NCBI GenBank assembly: GCA_964496755.1
Contig: CAZCBD010000037.1
Coordinates: forward strand, 1-16,838
DNA: 16,838 nucleotides
Source: CAZCBD01 sp964496755
Lineage (GTDB): Bacteria > Bacteroidota > Ignavibacteria > Ignavibacteriales > Melioribacteraceae
Direction: 5' to 3'
Positions 5,260 through 13,700 of this stretch are shown here, in pieces (the first letter of the stretch is position 1; each line of letters opens with the position of its first letter). A program made the position numbers and the translations under genes. Under the pieces are notes generated by a model. That model did not search any database and was not told the origin of the DNA. It saw only the letters and a list, made by a program, of their open reading frames with translations.

Positions 5260-7074
5260 TTAAAATTTCACGTTTATTTTATTCAATGAATTAAATTTTA
5301 TGCTCTCCTGAAGTTGAATTAAATCTTTTTCCGAAGAAAATTTAATACTCTTTAAAACATTAGGAAATAAGTCAAAATAATTATCGTTTAGATCAACCGT
5401 TATGTTTTCAAAATAAACATATAAATTCTTTATTAAATAGTTAGATTTTAGTTGAATTAGATACTCTCCTATTTTATTGTTGGATTTAATAATTCTATAC
5501 TCCGGTTCGGAATTTTTTAATCGCAAATATTTAGGTTTAACTAAAAATTTATTTTCCGAAAAAATAATTTTATTACTGCTTAAAATATTTAATCTTAAAT
5601 AATTCTGACTTAAATTTTTCAAGCACTGTTTATTTATTTCAAAATATATTAACCCTGAGTTTGAAATTAATTGTCTTTCATTCCCTTTAGCAATAGTTGA
5701 ATCTTTAAAATTTTTCCATTCCCAACTTAAATTTAATTCCGAATTAAATTTTTTTTCAGTTAAAAAAAACACTTTAAACACCTTGTTAGCATTTTCAATT
5801 TTTATTGCATCAGTATTAAATGCCCGTTTAACAAAAAAATATGCTGCCTTTTTATCACCATAAAAATCAATAATAGACCAACTTGCAGCCGGCCAACAAT
5901 CATTTAATTGCCATAATAAAGTACCGCCGCAAATGTTTTTATTTTTTCTGTGTGCCAAAATTGCTTTTTCCATTGCAATTGCCTGCAATAATTGCCCTTC
6001 ATACAAAAAATCTTTAAAATCTTTCACATCGTGAAAATATTTCAGCAAATATTCTTTTATTCTCCCGTTACCAATGTAACTTCTTTGGTGTGCTTTTAAG
6101 ACTTCCGAATCGATTGACCAATCCTCTTTTGATGAAAATTTCCGTAATGAATTAATTTGCGGAAAAGATTGAAATCCGTATTCGCTCATAAATCTACCAA
6201 TATTATTTTCGAAAGCATCAAAATCTTCCCCACCATGCCAAACACCCCAATAATGATAATCGCCACCTTGTAAATTCGATGGTTTTAATCCATATGAAGG
6301 TGAGGAAGCATGATAGGGTCTATCATCAAACTTTTTAACAATACTCGGAAGTAGTTTATTAAATATTTTTTCATATGCTTTTAAAATCCGTTTTTGTTCA
6401 TTTTCATTAAATCGTTTTTGCCATCCCCATCTATTCCAAGCATCGAGAATTTCATTATTACCGCACCAAAGTGCTATTGAAGGATGATTTCTCAATCTAA
6501 TTATTTGTTCTTCAGCTTCGTTGGAAATATTTTTTAAAAACTCATTTGTTGCCGGATACATCGAGCAAGCAAACATAAAATCTTGCCAAATTAGAATTCC
6601 ATACTTATCACACAGGTCATAGAAATAATCATTTTCATAAATACCACCGCCCCAAACTCTAAGCATATTCATGTTTGCATCCACTGCCGCCTTAATTATT
6701 TTTTCATATTTGGAAGAATCTACTTCGGGTAAAAAAATATTTTGCGGAATATAATTTGCTCCTTTAACAAAAAGATTTTTGTTATTTATTTTAAATCTAA
6801 ACGATTCTCCTATTGAATCCTTTTCTCGGACCAATTCCAATTTCCTAATTCCTATTTTAATTTCCTCTTCATCACATAATATTTTATCATTAAATATTTT
6901 AACCTTTAAATTATATAAATATTGTTTCCCCATTCCGTGTGGCCACAACAATTTAGGGTGAGTAATTTTAAACTGTACACTTAATTTTGTTGAATCTATT
7001 TGAGTAATATTTGAAAGCAATACTTCTTTTTTATCAATAAAAATTTTTGCTTTCAGTCGCGAATCGAAGTTACT
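5260..7074 (-). CDS. GH2 beta-mannosidase, catalytic part (second frame of a split gene)
   Basis: This open frame supplies the C-terminal 604 residues of a glycoside hydrolase family 2 beta-mannosidase, which removes terminal beta-mannosyl residues from oligosaccharides. It covers the end of the Ig-like domain, the TIM barrel (from about FRFKINNKNLFVKGANYIP) and a C-terminal beta domain. The acid/base Glu is in WCGNNE and the nucleophile Glu in FMSEYGFQSFP; both are intact (Glu456 and Glu546 in the joined protein). The frame has no convincing start of its own: the first usable codon is a TTG at 7018-7020, inside the Ig-like domain and without a good ribosome binding site. Its upstream codons (SNFDSRLKAKIFIDKKEV) continue the domain begun in the 7053-7817 frame. 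I read it as the -1 frame continuation of that gene. A genuine disabling frameshift or sequencing error is also possible. Confidence 0.82.
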   Translation of the reverse strand, partial: SNFDSRLKAKIFIDKKEVLLSNITQIDSTKLSVQFKITHPKLLWPHGMGKQYLYNLKVKIFNDKILCDEEEIKIGIRKLELVREKDSIGESFRFKINNKNLFVKGANYIPQNIFLPEVDSSKYEKIIKAAVDANMNMLRVWGGGIYENDYFYDLCDKYGILIWQDFMFACSMYPATNEFLKNISNEAEEQIIRLRNHPSIALWCGNNEILDAWNRWGWQKRFNENEQKRILKAYEKIFNKLLPSIVKKFDDRPYHASSPSYGLKPSNLQGGDYHYWGVWHGGEDFDAFENNIGRFMSEYGFQSFPQINSLRKFSSKEDWSIDSEVLKAHQRSYIGNGRIKEYLLKYFHDVKDFKDFLYEGQLLQAIAMEKAILAHRKNKNICGGTLLWQLNDCWPAASWSIIDFYGDKKAAYFFVKRAFNTDAIKIENANKVFKVFFLTEKKFNSELNLSWEWKNFKDSTIAKGNERQLISNSGLIYFEINKQCLKNLSQNYLRLNILSSNKIIFSENKFLVKPKYLRLKNSEPEYRIIKSNNKIGEYLIQLKSNYLIKNLYVYFENITVDLNDNYFDLFPNVLKSIKFSSEKDLIQLQESIKFNSLNKINVKF

Positions 7075-7817
7075 TTTAAATTAATATATGTAGTTACATA
7101 AGCAAAGTCGGTTGAAATAGAATCTGTTGTAAAATGAATATTATTAATTCTATTTTGATTCCAACTTAAAATATAAACAGGTTTCCAAATACCGGAAGTT
7201 ACCAATCTGGGTCCCCAATCCCATCCAAAGTGATACGGAGCTTTACGAATAAAAGGACTTACTTTATTATTTCCCGCACAACCTAATTCCGATTGATCAT
7301 TATCAGCCGGTAAATTTATACCGTACTTTTTTATCTCGAAAAGTCCTTTTTTTATAGGAGAATAAAATTTTATTAAAAGTTTATTTTCGCCCAAAATTAA
7401 ATTTGCAGATACATCAATTTCCCATTTTAAAAACATATTGCTTGATGTTAGAATTTTTTTTTCGTTCAAAAAAACATCTGCAAATGTATCTAACCCTTCG
7501 AAAATCAGTGAAATATTTTTTCGATTAAGTAATTCTTTATTTACAAAAAAAGTAGTCTGATAAGTCCAATTCTTTTTATCAATCCACTGCAAATTCTTTT
7601 CATTTGTTTTGTAAAAAGGATCGGGTATTAAATTATTTGCAATTAAATCAGTATGAATAGTGCCGGGTACAGTAGCCGGGGCAAAGGTATTTTTGCTGCT
7701 TTCAGAAAATTTCCAATTTTTATTTAATTTATTTTTTCTAGGTAAATCTTTTGTTGAACAAGCAACTAATAAAAATAATAGAAACAAATATTTGAGTGAA
7801 ATGCGGATAATCTTCAT
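7053..7817 (-). CDS. GH2 beta-mannosidase lipoprotein, N-terminal part (first frame of a split gene)
   Basis: This encodes 254 residues. Residues 1-20 are a lipoprotein signal peptide ending in the lipobox LVAC, with Cys20 as the lipid-anchored residue, so the enzyme should sit on a periplasmic or surface membrane face. Residues 30-215 form the GH2 sugar-binding jelly-roll domain, with the family's VPGTIHTDL, FEGLDTFADVFLN and KAPYHFGWDWGPRL stretches. The frame then enters the Ig-like domain (FAYVTTYINLK) and stops after five out-of-register codons. The rest of the enzyme is in the -1 frame. Joined at 7074-7080 the two give 852 residues, the usual beta-mannosidase size. The start is five bases after the stop of the thiamine-binding-type gene, with GGAA in that gene's last codons as a likely ribosome binding site. 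Expressed alone this part has no catalytic residues. Confidence 0.85.
   Translation of the reverse strand: MKIIRISLKYLFLLFLLVACSTKDLPRKNKLNKNWKFSESSKNTFAPATVPGTIHTDLIANNLIPDPFYKTNEKNLQWIDKKNWTYQTTFFVNKELLNRKNISLIFEGLDTFADVFLNEKKILTSSNMFLKWEIDVSANLILGENKLLIKFYSPIKKGLFEIKKYGINLPADNDQSELGCAGNNKVSPFIRKAPYHFGWDWGPRLVTSGIWKPVYILSWNQNRINNIHFTTDSISTDFAYVTTYINLKVTSIRD
7074..7080 (-). promoter_or_regulatory. T_TTA_AAA slippery heptamer at the beta-mannosidase frame junction
   Basis: On the minus strand the zero-frame codons are AAT-TTA-AAA, so T_TTA_AAA has the X_XXY_YYZ phase needed for a -1 slip. After the slip, reading continues AGT-AAC-TTC-GAT into the catalytic frame with no stop codon before 5262. 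The zero frame stops seven codons after the heptamer (7053-7055). I found no strong downstream hairpin or upstream ribosome-binding-site-like stimulator by eye. Confidence 0.45.
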
Positions 7818-7822
7818 TTTAA

Positions 7823-8122
7823 TTATTCCAATTTACTTAAAACACTGTTTATTTTATCATCCATCGTTTGCTCTTTATCGGTACGAGTTCCAAATTTCAA
7901 TACAGAATGAATTCTTGGAGCCCCCATGTTATGCACTTTTTTATGACATTGCTTTATGGTTTCAAAAACCAAATCCCAATCCCCCTCAATATCAGTACCA
8001 TAACTGTGCAACTTGTATTTTAATCCGGCATTTTGAATTATTTTTTCACATTCTGCAACATAGGTTGAAACGGAAGTTCCAACGCCAATAGGAACAATTG
8101 TAAAATCTGCAATTACTTTCAT
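7823..8122 (-). CDS. MTH1187/DUF77-family thiamine-binding protein
   Basis: This protein has 99 residues. I chose the ATG at 8122 because GGAG stands six bases before it and because the family starts directly with the MKVIADFTIVPIG strand. It shows the family's small ferredoxin-like fold pattern: the first strand with VPIGVGTSVSTYVAEC, a helix, KLHSYGTDIEGDWDLVFETIKQCH, and the conserved MGAPRIHSVLKFGTRTDK segment near residues 66-84. Members bind thiamine or related pyrimidine ligands in the cytoplasm and are often found beside thiamine transport or salvage genes; this is family knowledge, not visible here. Only five bases separate it from the beta-mannosidase downstream, so the two are probably one transcript although their functions do not obviously match. 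No riboswitch (TPP) sequence is visible upstream, where a terminator leaves only about 32 bases. Confidence 0.85.
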   Translation of the reverse strand: MKVIADFTIVPIGVGTSVSTYVAECEKIIQNAGLKYKLHSYGTDIEGDWDLVFETIKQCHKKVHNMGAPRIHSVLKFGTRTDKEQTMDDKINSVLSKLE

Positions 8123-8153
8123 AAAAACTCCATTGTAAAAAAGATAATTTCTC

Positions 8154-8184
8154 AAAAAAAAGACTCGGTAAAAACCGAGTCTTT
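8154..8184 (-). terminator. Rho-independent terminator after the transglutaminase-like gene
   Basis: AGACTCGG and CCGAGTCT form an 8-bp stem (extended by A-T pairs) with a 6-base loop; on the minus strand it is followed by seven to eight T residues. It sits 7 bases after the stop codon at 8191. Confidence 0.88.
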
Positions 8185-8190
8185 AAATAT

Positions 8191-9816
8191 TTATTTAACA
8201 GGTTGCCAATCGGCAAAATATTCAATATTTAAATTTGTTTTAGGTTCGGTTCTGTAAAACTCATTAAAATTATAAGTCCACCCCATTGTTTCCGAATTTC
8301 CACCGCTTTCGGTAGTAATTAAACAAACATTTCTTACCAATCCGATTGGGAATGCTTGATCGCGAGGCATTACTCTATCACCATGAGTAGGGTCGGTAGG
8401 AACCCATCCAAAATTCGGTAAATAAACTTCTACCCACCTATGAAAAACATTATCGAAACTTGCAGCATCTTTTCTGTTCCAAGTTGAACCAACGTAGCGT
8501 GCAGGAATACCGGCAGCACGGCATAATGCAATAAATGTAAATGAGTATTCTGAACACGAGCCGTGTCCGTGATTAATTACCGTTGGTGCCGTATCCCAAT
8601 ATCCATCCATTATATAATGCAAATGACCTATCAAATATTGATGAATTTTACGCACAATCCAATATGGATTTTTTTCAGTTCCCACTACCCGTTTCAATAC
8701 TTTTTTGATTATCGGATTGTCTAATTGGTATTTCTCGCTATTTTCCAAATATCTTTTTGCGTCAGCGGGTATATCCGATAAACTCCCAATTTCTTCGGGA
8801 TAAAGAAAATATCTAACATTCCAAGATTTAAATTTTACAGTTACTTCCGATTCAAATTTTTTAACCGGTTTAATATTTTTATAATGGAACAACGCTGTTT
8901 TTTGTCCCCATCTATCTTCAGAAATACTTTCGGGCTGTTTGTTATATTTAATCTCTAGTATTTGTTGATTAACACGATTTTGCGGTAAAGCAATGTGTAC
9001 TTTCATATCATTTAACTTTCCCGGGCCAAAGACTTTAACTTGATGAGTTAAAATTACTTCCTGAATTTTTTCATCACTTTTCACAAATTTAACTCCATCG
9101 CGAACGGCAAGTTTATAAATCATATCCTCTTCTATATCAACACACCAAAGATTCTTTCCATCGAAAGCCAAATCTTTAATATGATGCCCCGGAGCATTTG
9201 CAATAATAATTACAGCGCCACTAACAGGATCCAACATATAAATTTCATCTTTTATTTTATCGGAAACCCAAAGGTATTTACCGTCCCAAGTAATACCCAT
9301 CGGATCTTTTGAAGGTGACGGAAAATAATTCATAGTAGAACCATCATCTGTGCTAAGCTGAATAATCATATCTTTTGCATCATCAACACACCAAAGATAT
9401 TTACCGTCCCAAGTAATACCCCTTGTTCTTTTACCCGGCGATTTTAATGTTTTTAATACTTCTCCGGTTTTAGAATCAACTTTAAAAATCATTCCGTCAA
9501 GATTTTCCGAGATATCGGAACGGCCTCGCATATCGGAATTCCACAAATATTTACCGTCAAAAGTTAAGCCCGTGGGAAAATAGCCCGGAGAATCGAACGT
9601 ATTTAATACTTCTCCGGTTTTAGGATCAAGTTTATAAACTTTATCCGTTTTGCGGTCAGTTGTCCAAAGATATTTACCATCGAAAGTTAACCCTGTACAA
9701 AATCCGCTTGGTGTTTTAAAAGAAGCTAATACTTTACCTGTTTGCGCAAAACTATTACCATTTGAAATTAAAATTGTTACTAATAATGTTAAGACTATTT
9801 TTTTTATAGTTTTCAT
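8191..9816 (-). CDS. Secreted propeller-repeat / transglutaminase-like protein
   Basis: This protein has 541 residues. I chose the ATG at 9816, with GGGGG four bases upstream, over the TTG before it. A signal peptide ends near SFAQ (residue 25). Residues 28-240 hold five repeats of about 42-45 residues, each with a GLTFDGKYLW..D or GITWDGKYLW..D core and a Y.LDP.TGEV strand, typical of SMP-30/NHL-type beta-propeller blades. Residues 255-340 are a beta-rich linker. Residues about 370-480 form a transglutaminase-like domain with Cys421 in the GSCSEYS box, His459 in FHRWVEVYLPNFGW and Asp475 in PTDPT, so the Cys-His-Asp triad is complete. Such domains act as cysteine peptidases, amidases or transglutaminases; the substrate cannot be told. 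Acting outside the cytoplasm is expected. It follows the PAP2 gene by 25 bases, so the two are probably co-transcribed. Confidence 0.88.
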   Translation of the reverse strand: MKTIKKIVLTLLVTILISNGNSFAQTGKVLASFKTPSGFCTGLTFDGKYLWTTDRKTDKVYKLDPKTGEVLNTFDSPGYFPTGLTFDGKYLWNSDMRGRSDISENLDGMIFKVDSKTGEVLKTLKSPGKRTRGITWDGKYLWCVDDAKDMIIQLSTDDGSTMNYFPSPSKDPMGITWDGKYLWVSDKIKDEIYMLDPVSGAVIIIANAPGHHIKDLAFDGKNLWCVDIEEDMIYKLAVRDGVKFVKSDEKIQEVILTHQVKVFGPGKLNDMKVHIALPQNRVNQQILEIKYNKQPESISEDRWGQKTALFHYKNIKPVKKFESEVTVKFKSWNVRYFLYPEEIGSLSDIPADAKRYLENSEKYQLDNPIIKKVLKRVVGTEKNPYWIVRKIHQYLIGHLHYIMDGYWDTAPTVINHGHGSCSEYSFTFIALCRAAGIPARYVGSTWNRKDAASFDNVFHRWVEVYLPNFGWVPTDPTHGDRVMPRDQAFPIGLVRNVCLITTESGGNSETMGWTYNFNEFYRTEPKTNLNIEYFADWQPVK

Positions 9817-9841
9817 CAAACCCCCGATTATTTAATGTATT

Positions 9842-10708
9842 TTAAAAGTTATATTTTATTTTCAGTCCACGTGAAAAATAAGTATCATAAAATGAAAAAG
9901 AAATATTGTTAATATATTTTCCGTTATTTTTAATACCTGTTTTTTTTTCTAATCTACTAAAATAATTACCAACTAAAACACCAATTACCGCTCCTAAAAT
10001 TGTATCCGAAAACCAATGGTTATCCGAATAAATTCTTTGATAAGCAGTAAGTGCCGCCAACGAGTATAAAAAAAACGAGGCATAGAAATTATTTATTTGA
10101 TTTGCCAAAACAGTAGACGTAGTAAATGCAACAATTGCATGCCCGGAAGGCAAAGAATTAAAATCATTTTTTAATTGAAAAAATCTAAAATTTAAGACAC
10201 CCAGGTTATTATAGGGTCTGGCTCGTCCGAATAATATTTTCAAACCTTGTCCGATTATTGCTGCTGCAATAAAAGATTCACAAAGTAATCTTCCGGTTTG
10301 TATTAATTTTTTATTTTTAAACAGAAAGCCGCTTCCATATGTTAAAGCGGTTAAACCAATAGCAACTTTACCGTTACCGTAATAATCTCCGATTGATAAA
10401 AAACGATCTTGAAAATATGTTTGTTTATGGTTGCTATTTCTAATCGGTTTATCTAAAATAGCAGCGGCAGCAGTAAAACTGAGAATAAGAGTAAGTTTAG
10501 TAAGATTGTTTTTATTAAAAGCAAAAGAATCCGAAAAATATCTTTTCTGATTTTCAAATATTCTTTCAAATTCGGATTTATTATTGTTTGAACTTAATTT
10601 ATTTAATGTAAAATAATTATATTCGTTCGCATTATGCAAAAATGACGATTGTGCAATTAAGTTTAAACTTAAACAAAACGATATTAAAATTATTTTCAAT
10701 AAAACCAT
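9842..10708 (-). CDS. PAP2-family membrane phosphatase
   Basis: This protein has 288 residues. The three PAP2 motifs are complete: KILFGRARP (Kx6RP), PSGHA, and RIYSDNHWFSD (Rx5Hx3D), giving the phosphatase His and the nucleophilic His. Several hydrophobic helices surround them (about 70-88, 110-128, 140-156, 185-205, 210-222, 232-250). The N-terminus (residues 3-20) is a signal peptide or signal anchor. Members dephosphorylate lipid phosphates such as undecaprenyl pyrophosphate, phosphatidic acid or lipid A at the outer face of the inner membrane; the substrate is not determined here. After the last helix a 40-residue tail ends in alternating strand-like residues and a final Phe (YFSRGLKIKYNF), unusual for PAP2 and reminiscent of outer-membrane C-termini. 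The start codon has no ribosome binding site and directly follows a terminator-like hairpin, so the start or the mode of initiation is uncertain. Confidence 0.85.
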   Translation of the reverse strand: MVLLKIILISFCLSLNLIAQSSFLHNANEYNYFTLNKLSSNNNKSEFERIFENQKRYFSDSFAFNKNNLTKLTLILSFTAAAAILDKPIRNSNHKQTYFQDRFLSIGDYYGNGKVAIGLTALTYGSGFLFKNKKLIQTGRLLCESFIAAAIIGQGLKILFGRARPYNNLGVLNFRFFQLKNDFNSLPSGHAIVAFTTSTVLANQINNFYASFFLYSLAALTAYQRIYSDNHWFSDTILGAVIGVLVGNYFSRLEKKTGIKNNGKYINNISFSFYDTYFSRGLKIKYNF

Positions 10709-10735
10709 AAAAAAGCACTGTTAATTAACAGTGCT
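10709..10735 (-). terminator. Perfect 22-bp palindrome plus T-run, abutting the PAP2 start codon
   Basis: AGCACTGTTAA/TTAACAGTGCT is a perfect 22-bp palindrome (10714-10735), followed on the minus strand by TTTTT and then directly by the PAP2 ATG. It lies 47 bases after the stop codon of the multi-PAS gene and looks like that operon's terminator. It would also form in any transcript reading through into the PAP2 gene. Confidence 0.75.
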
Positions 10736-10782
10736 AAAGATACAAAATTAAAATTTCACTTTAGAATTAAAATATCTTAAGA

Positions 10783-13700
10783 TTAAAATACTTTTTTTAG
10801 CACATCGATTAGTTTATCTCGCATAATGGGTTTTGAAATAAAATCGGTAAAACCAGCTTGCAGGAATTTTTCTTTATCGCCGGGTAGAACATATGCAGTA
10901 GCAGCAAAAATCGGCACCGTTTCATATCCGGGTAATTTTCTAATTATTCTCAATGCATCCAAACCATTATATTCGCCTTGTAAATTCATATCCATTACAA
11001 TAAAATCAAATTTTCTACTTTTAATAATAGGCAAAGCGGTTTCCAGACTTACTGCAAACTCAACGGCTTTTAAATCTTTCATTTGAACTTTAAATAATAT
11101 TTGAGAATCAACTTGATCTTCAACATATAAACACATTAAATTTGATAATTCCTTATTAAGATTCACCTCTGAATTTGAAGCTGAAACATTGTGCAGCACT
11201 TGTTCGTTTTTAATTTCCGGTTGATGTAAATTTAAATTTACATTAATAGATTGAGTACCCGACAATTTATTTTGAAACTCGTTTTGTTTTTCGTTTTCAA
11301 AAACTTCTTGAAGATTACCTGCAGGTTGTTGTATCGGTTGTCTAATTGGCTGTTGCACGGGATTATATTGCTGCGGAGATTGCTCTTCATAACTTGCAAA
11401 AGTAGGAGAAACTTCTTCTGCAATTCTTTCTTCATTTTTATCAAGATTATTTTTATTGAAATCTTCCTTATTGGAAATCGAGTGAAATTCCTCTTCCGAA
11501 TTAGCATTTTCAAAAGAATCGGAATAATTATTAAAAACATTCGCCTCTTCGGTTTTAATATTTGCTTGTGTTTTTTGTTGAACAAATTCAAGCGGAATTT
11601 CAATTGTAAATTCTTTGTTGCTAATTTCAGTTTCATTTACACTTACATTGAGAAGTGAAATCAACTTTTGAGAAAGTCTTGTCGTAAAGCGTGATAATCC
11701 ATACTTACTACGAATTAGATTTTCTTCCAGTGTAGTAATATCTTTTAATGTATTCAATAGTTTTTCAGTTATTCCCTTTTTACTATCTTTAATTCCGATA
11801 ACCGCCAAGTTATCTCTTAAAACTGCAGAAATAAAAATCTTTTCTTCATCGCTATATTGCAATGCAAATTTTAACAAATATGAAATCAATGAAGTTATTA
11901 ATTGTTTATCGGTTTCAAATTGCAGTGAGGAAGAAATTTTTCCATAAACAATTTTTTTATTTTTTGAAGCAGCGTATTTTTGTACCGATTCAATTATATC
12001 ATCAAGAATATCAACAAAAATAATATCTTCGGGTTTAATATTAATTTTGCCTTCTTCAATTGAAGTATATTCAGTAACAGCATCCATTAATTGCAAAAGC
12101 ATTTCTTGGTTTTGCTTAATAATATTAGCTATTTCCTTTTGCTCATCATCCGGATTTTCAACACTATCGGTTAGCTCTTGTCCAAAACCGATAATTACAT
12201 TAATCGGAGTAAGAATTTCATGAAAAATATGGCCTAAAAATTCGGAATTTAAAAGTTTTGATTTTTGATCTGAATTAGCCGAAGCGTTTGAAACTTCCTT
12301 TTCAACTTCAACAATTTTTTCAACTTCAATTACTTTCTCAACTTCAATTACTTGTTTTTCTAATTTTAAAACAATGTTAAAAGAAGAAACCTCATTTTCA
12401 TTTGTAAATATCGGAGTTGAAGTAAGTGTGGCATTTACTGTTTCACCATTTGATTTTTTTAATTCAACATCAAAAGATTTTTCTTCGAAGGTTTCAGAAT
12501 GAAAAATACCCGTATTAATCTTAACCCTTTCTTTATTGGAAACAAGACTTAAAAATCCCTTTCCCTCAATTTCAGACAAGCTGTATCCCAACTGCTCTTT
12601 AATTTGTTTATTACAAATTAAAATAAATCCGTCGCTATCTGTTTGAAGTATTATGTCGTTTGTATTTTCAAAAGCAGCTTTGTAGAGATTAATTTGTTTT
12701 TCATTTTCTAATTTATCGGTAATGTTGCGAACGATAATTAAATGGGCTTCTCTTTCTTTAAAAGTAATATCGGTTTTACTTATTTCAACGGAAATTAATT
12801 TTCCGTCTTTTTTTCTATGACGCCAAGGCCCTGTAAATTTTTTATTTTCTAATTTTGTTTTCGCTGATTTGAGAAGAGACTGAATATCCTCGGGAGCATA
12901 TAAATCGGTTAAATCCATTTGAAGAAAAGCTTTTCTGTTGTATCCGTAAAGTTTCAGAGCAGCAGAGTTAACTTCAAGAAACTTTAGATTTTCAATGTCA
13001 TAAATAAACATTGCTTCGGGGCTGGCTTCCATTATTACGTCGTACATTTTAACCTTGTCGTTTGTTATTGAATCATTTACCGCATCAGGTTGGCAGTAAA
13101 TTCCGTAACCGATTATTTTATCTGTTTCATCAAAAATTTTTTTAAATGTTACGGTCAGATTTTTATTATTAAAAGTCATTTGCTTGGAAACTGAATCTTC
13201 ATAAGAAACAATAAAAGATTTTAAGGCTAATAATAAATCATCTTTCAAAAAAGCTTCAATTTCTTTGCCGCTATAATCTATATTTTTTTCTAAATTCCAA
13301 ATTTCATTAAATTTTTCGTTTGATGAAACTATTTTTAAATCCGAATCAATAATTAGAATAGCTTCCGGAATTCTGAAAAGTGAAGATTCAAACAATTCTT
13401 TTGAATGCGAAGGTTCGGTAGTGATGGTTTCCGATAAACCGATAATTGCCACTACATTGTTATCTATATCATTTATAGGGAATTCGATAACACATGCTTC
13501 ATTGTTATCTAAAAGCGGAGCATAATTATAAAAGCCTTGCATTACCATTGCACTGCCGGTATCGCGAATAAATTTATTTAAATAAAAATTCAATTCGTTT
13601 ATGTGCTTAGGTAAAAAATCATTCTCCTTTTTACCTTCAATCTGAAACGGTTTCAGTCCAATAGCCTTTGCAAATTTTTGATTAACAATAATATATTTAC

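Noticed and set aside
7020..7055. Two independent genes for mannosidase N- and C-terminal parts
   Set aside because: The second frame has only a TTG with a poor ribosome binding site as a start, and the join falls in the middle of the Ig-like domain, so separately folding proteins are unlikely.
7660..8091. Plus-strand frame of 143 codons over the mannosidase and thiamine-binding-type genes
   Set aside because: It lies antisense to two genes with strong family support and has no recognisable protein features.
8123..8190. TPP riboswitch before the thiamine-binding-type gene
   Set aside because: Only about 32 bases separate the terminator from the start codon, too few for a riboswitch, and no THI-box sequence is seen.
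11251..11658. Plus-strand frame of 135 codons rich in Phe and Leu
   Set aside because: It is the antisense image of the Gln/Asn/Glu-rich linker of the multi-PAS protein, with no ribosome binding site.
12292..12351. CRISPR-like or satellite repeat
   Set aside because: Units are only about 18-21 bases, in direct tandem without spacers, and lie inside a coding frame that explains them as a coiled coil.
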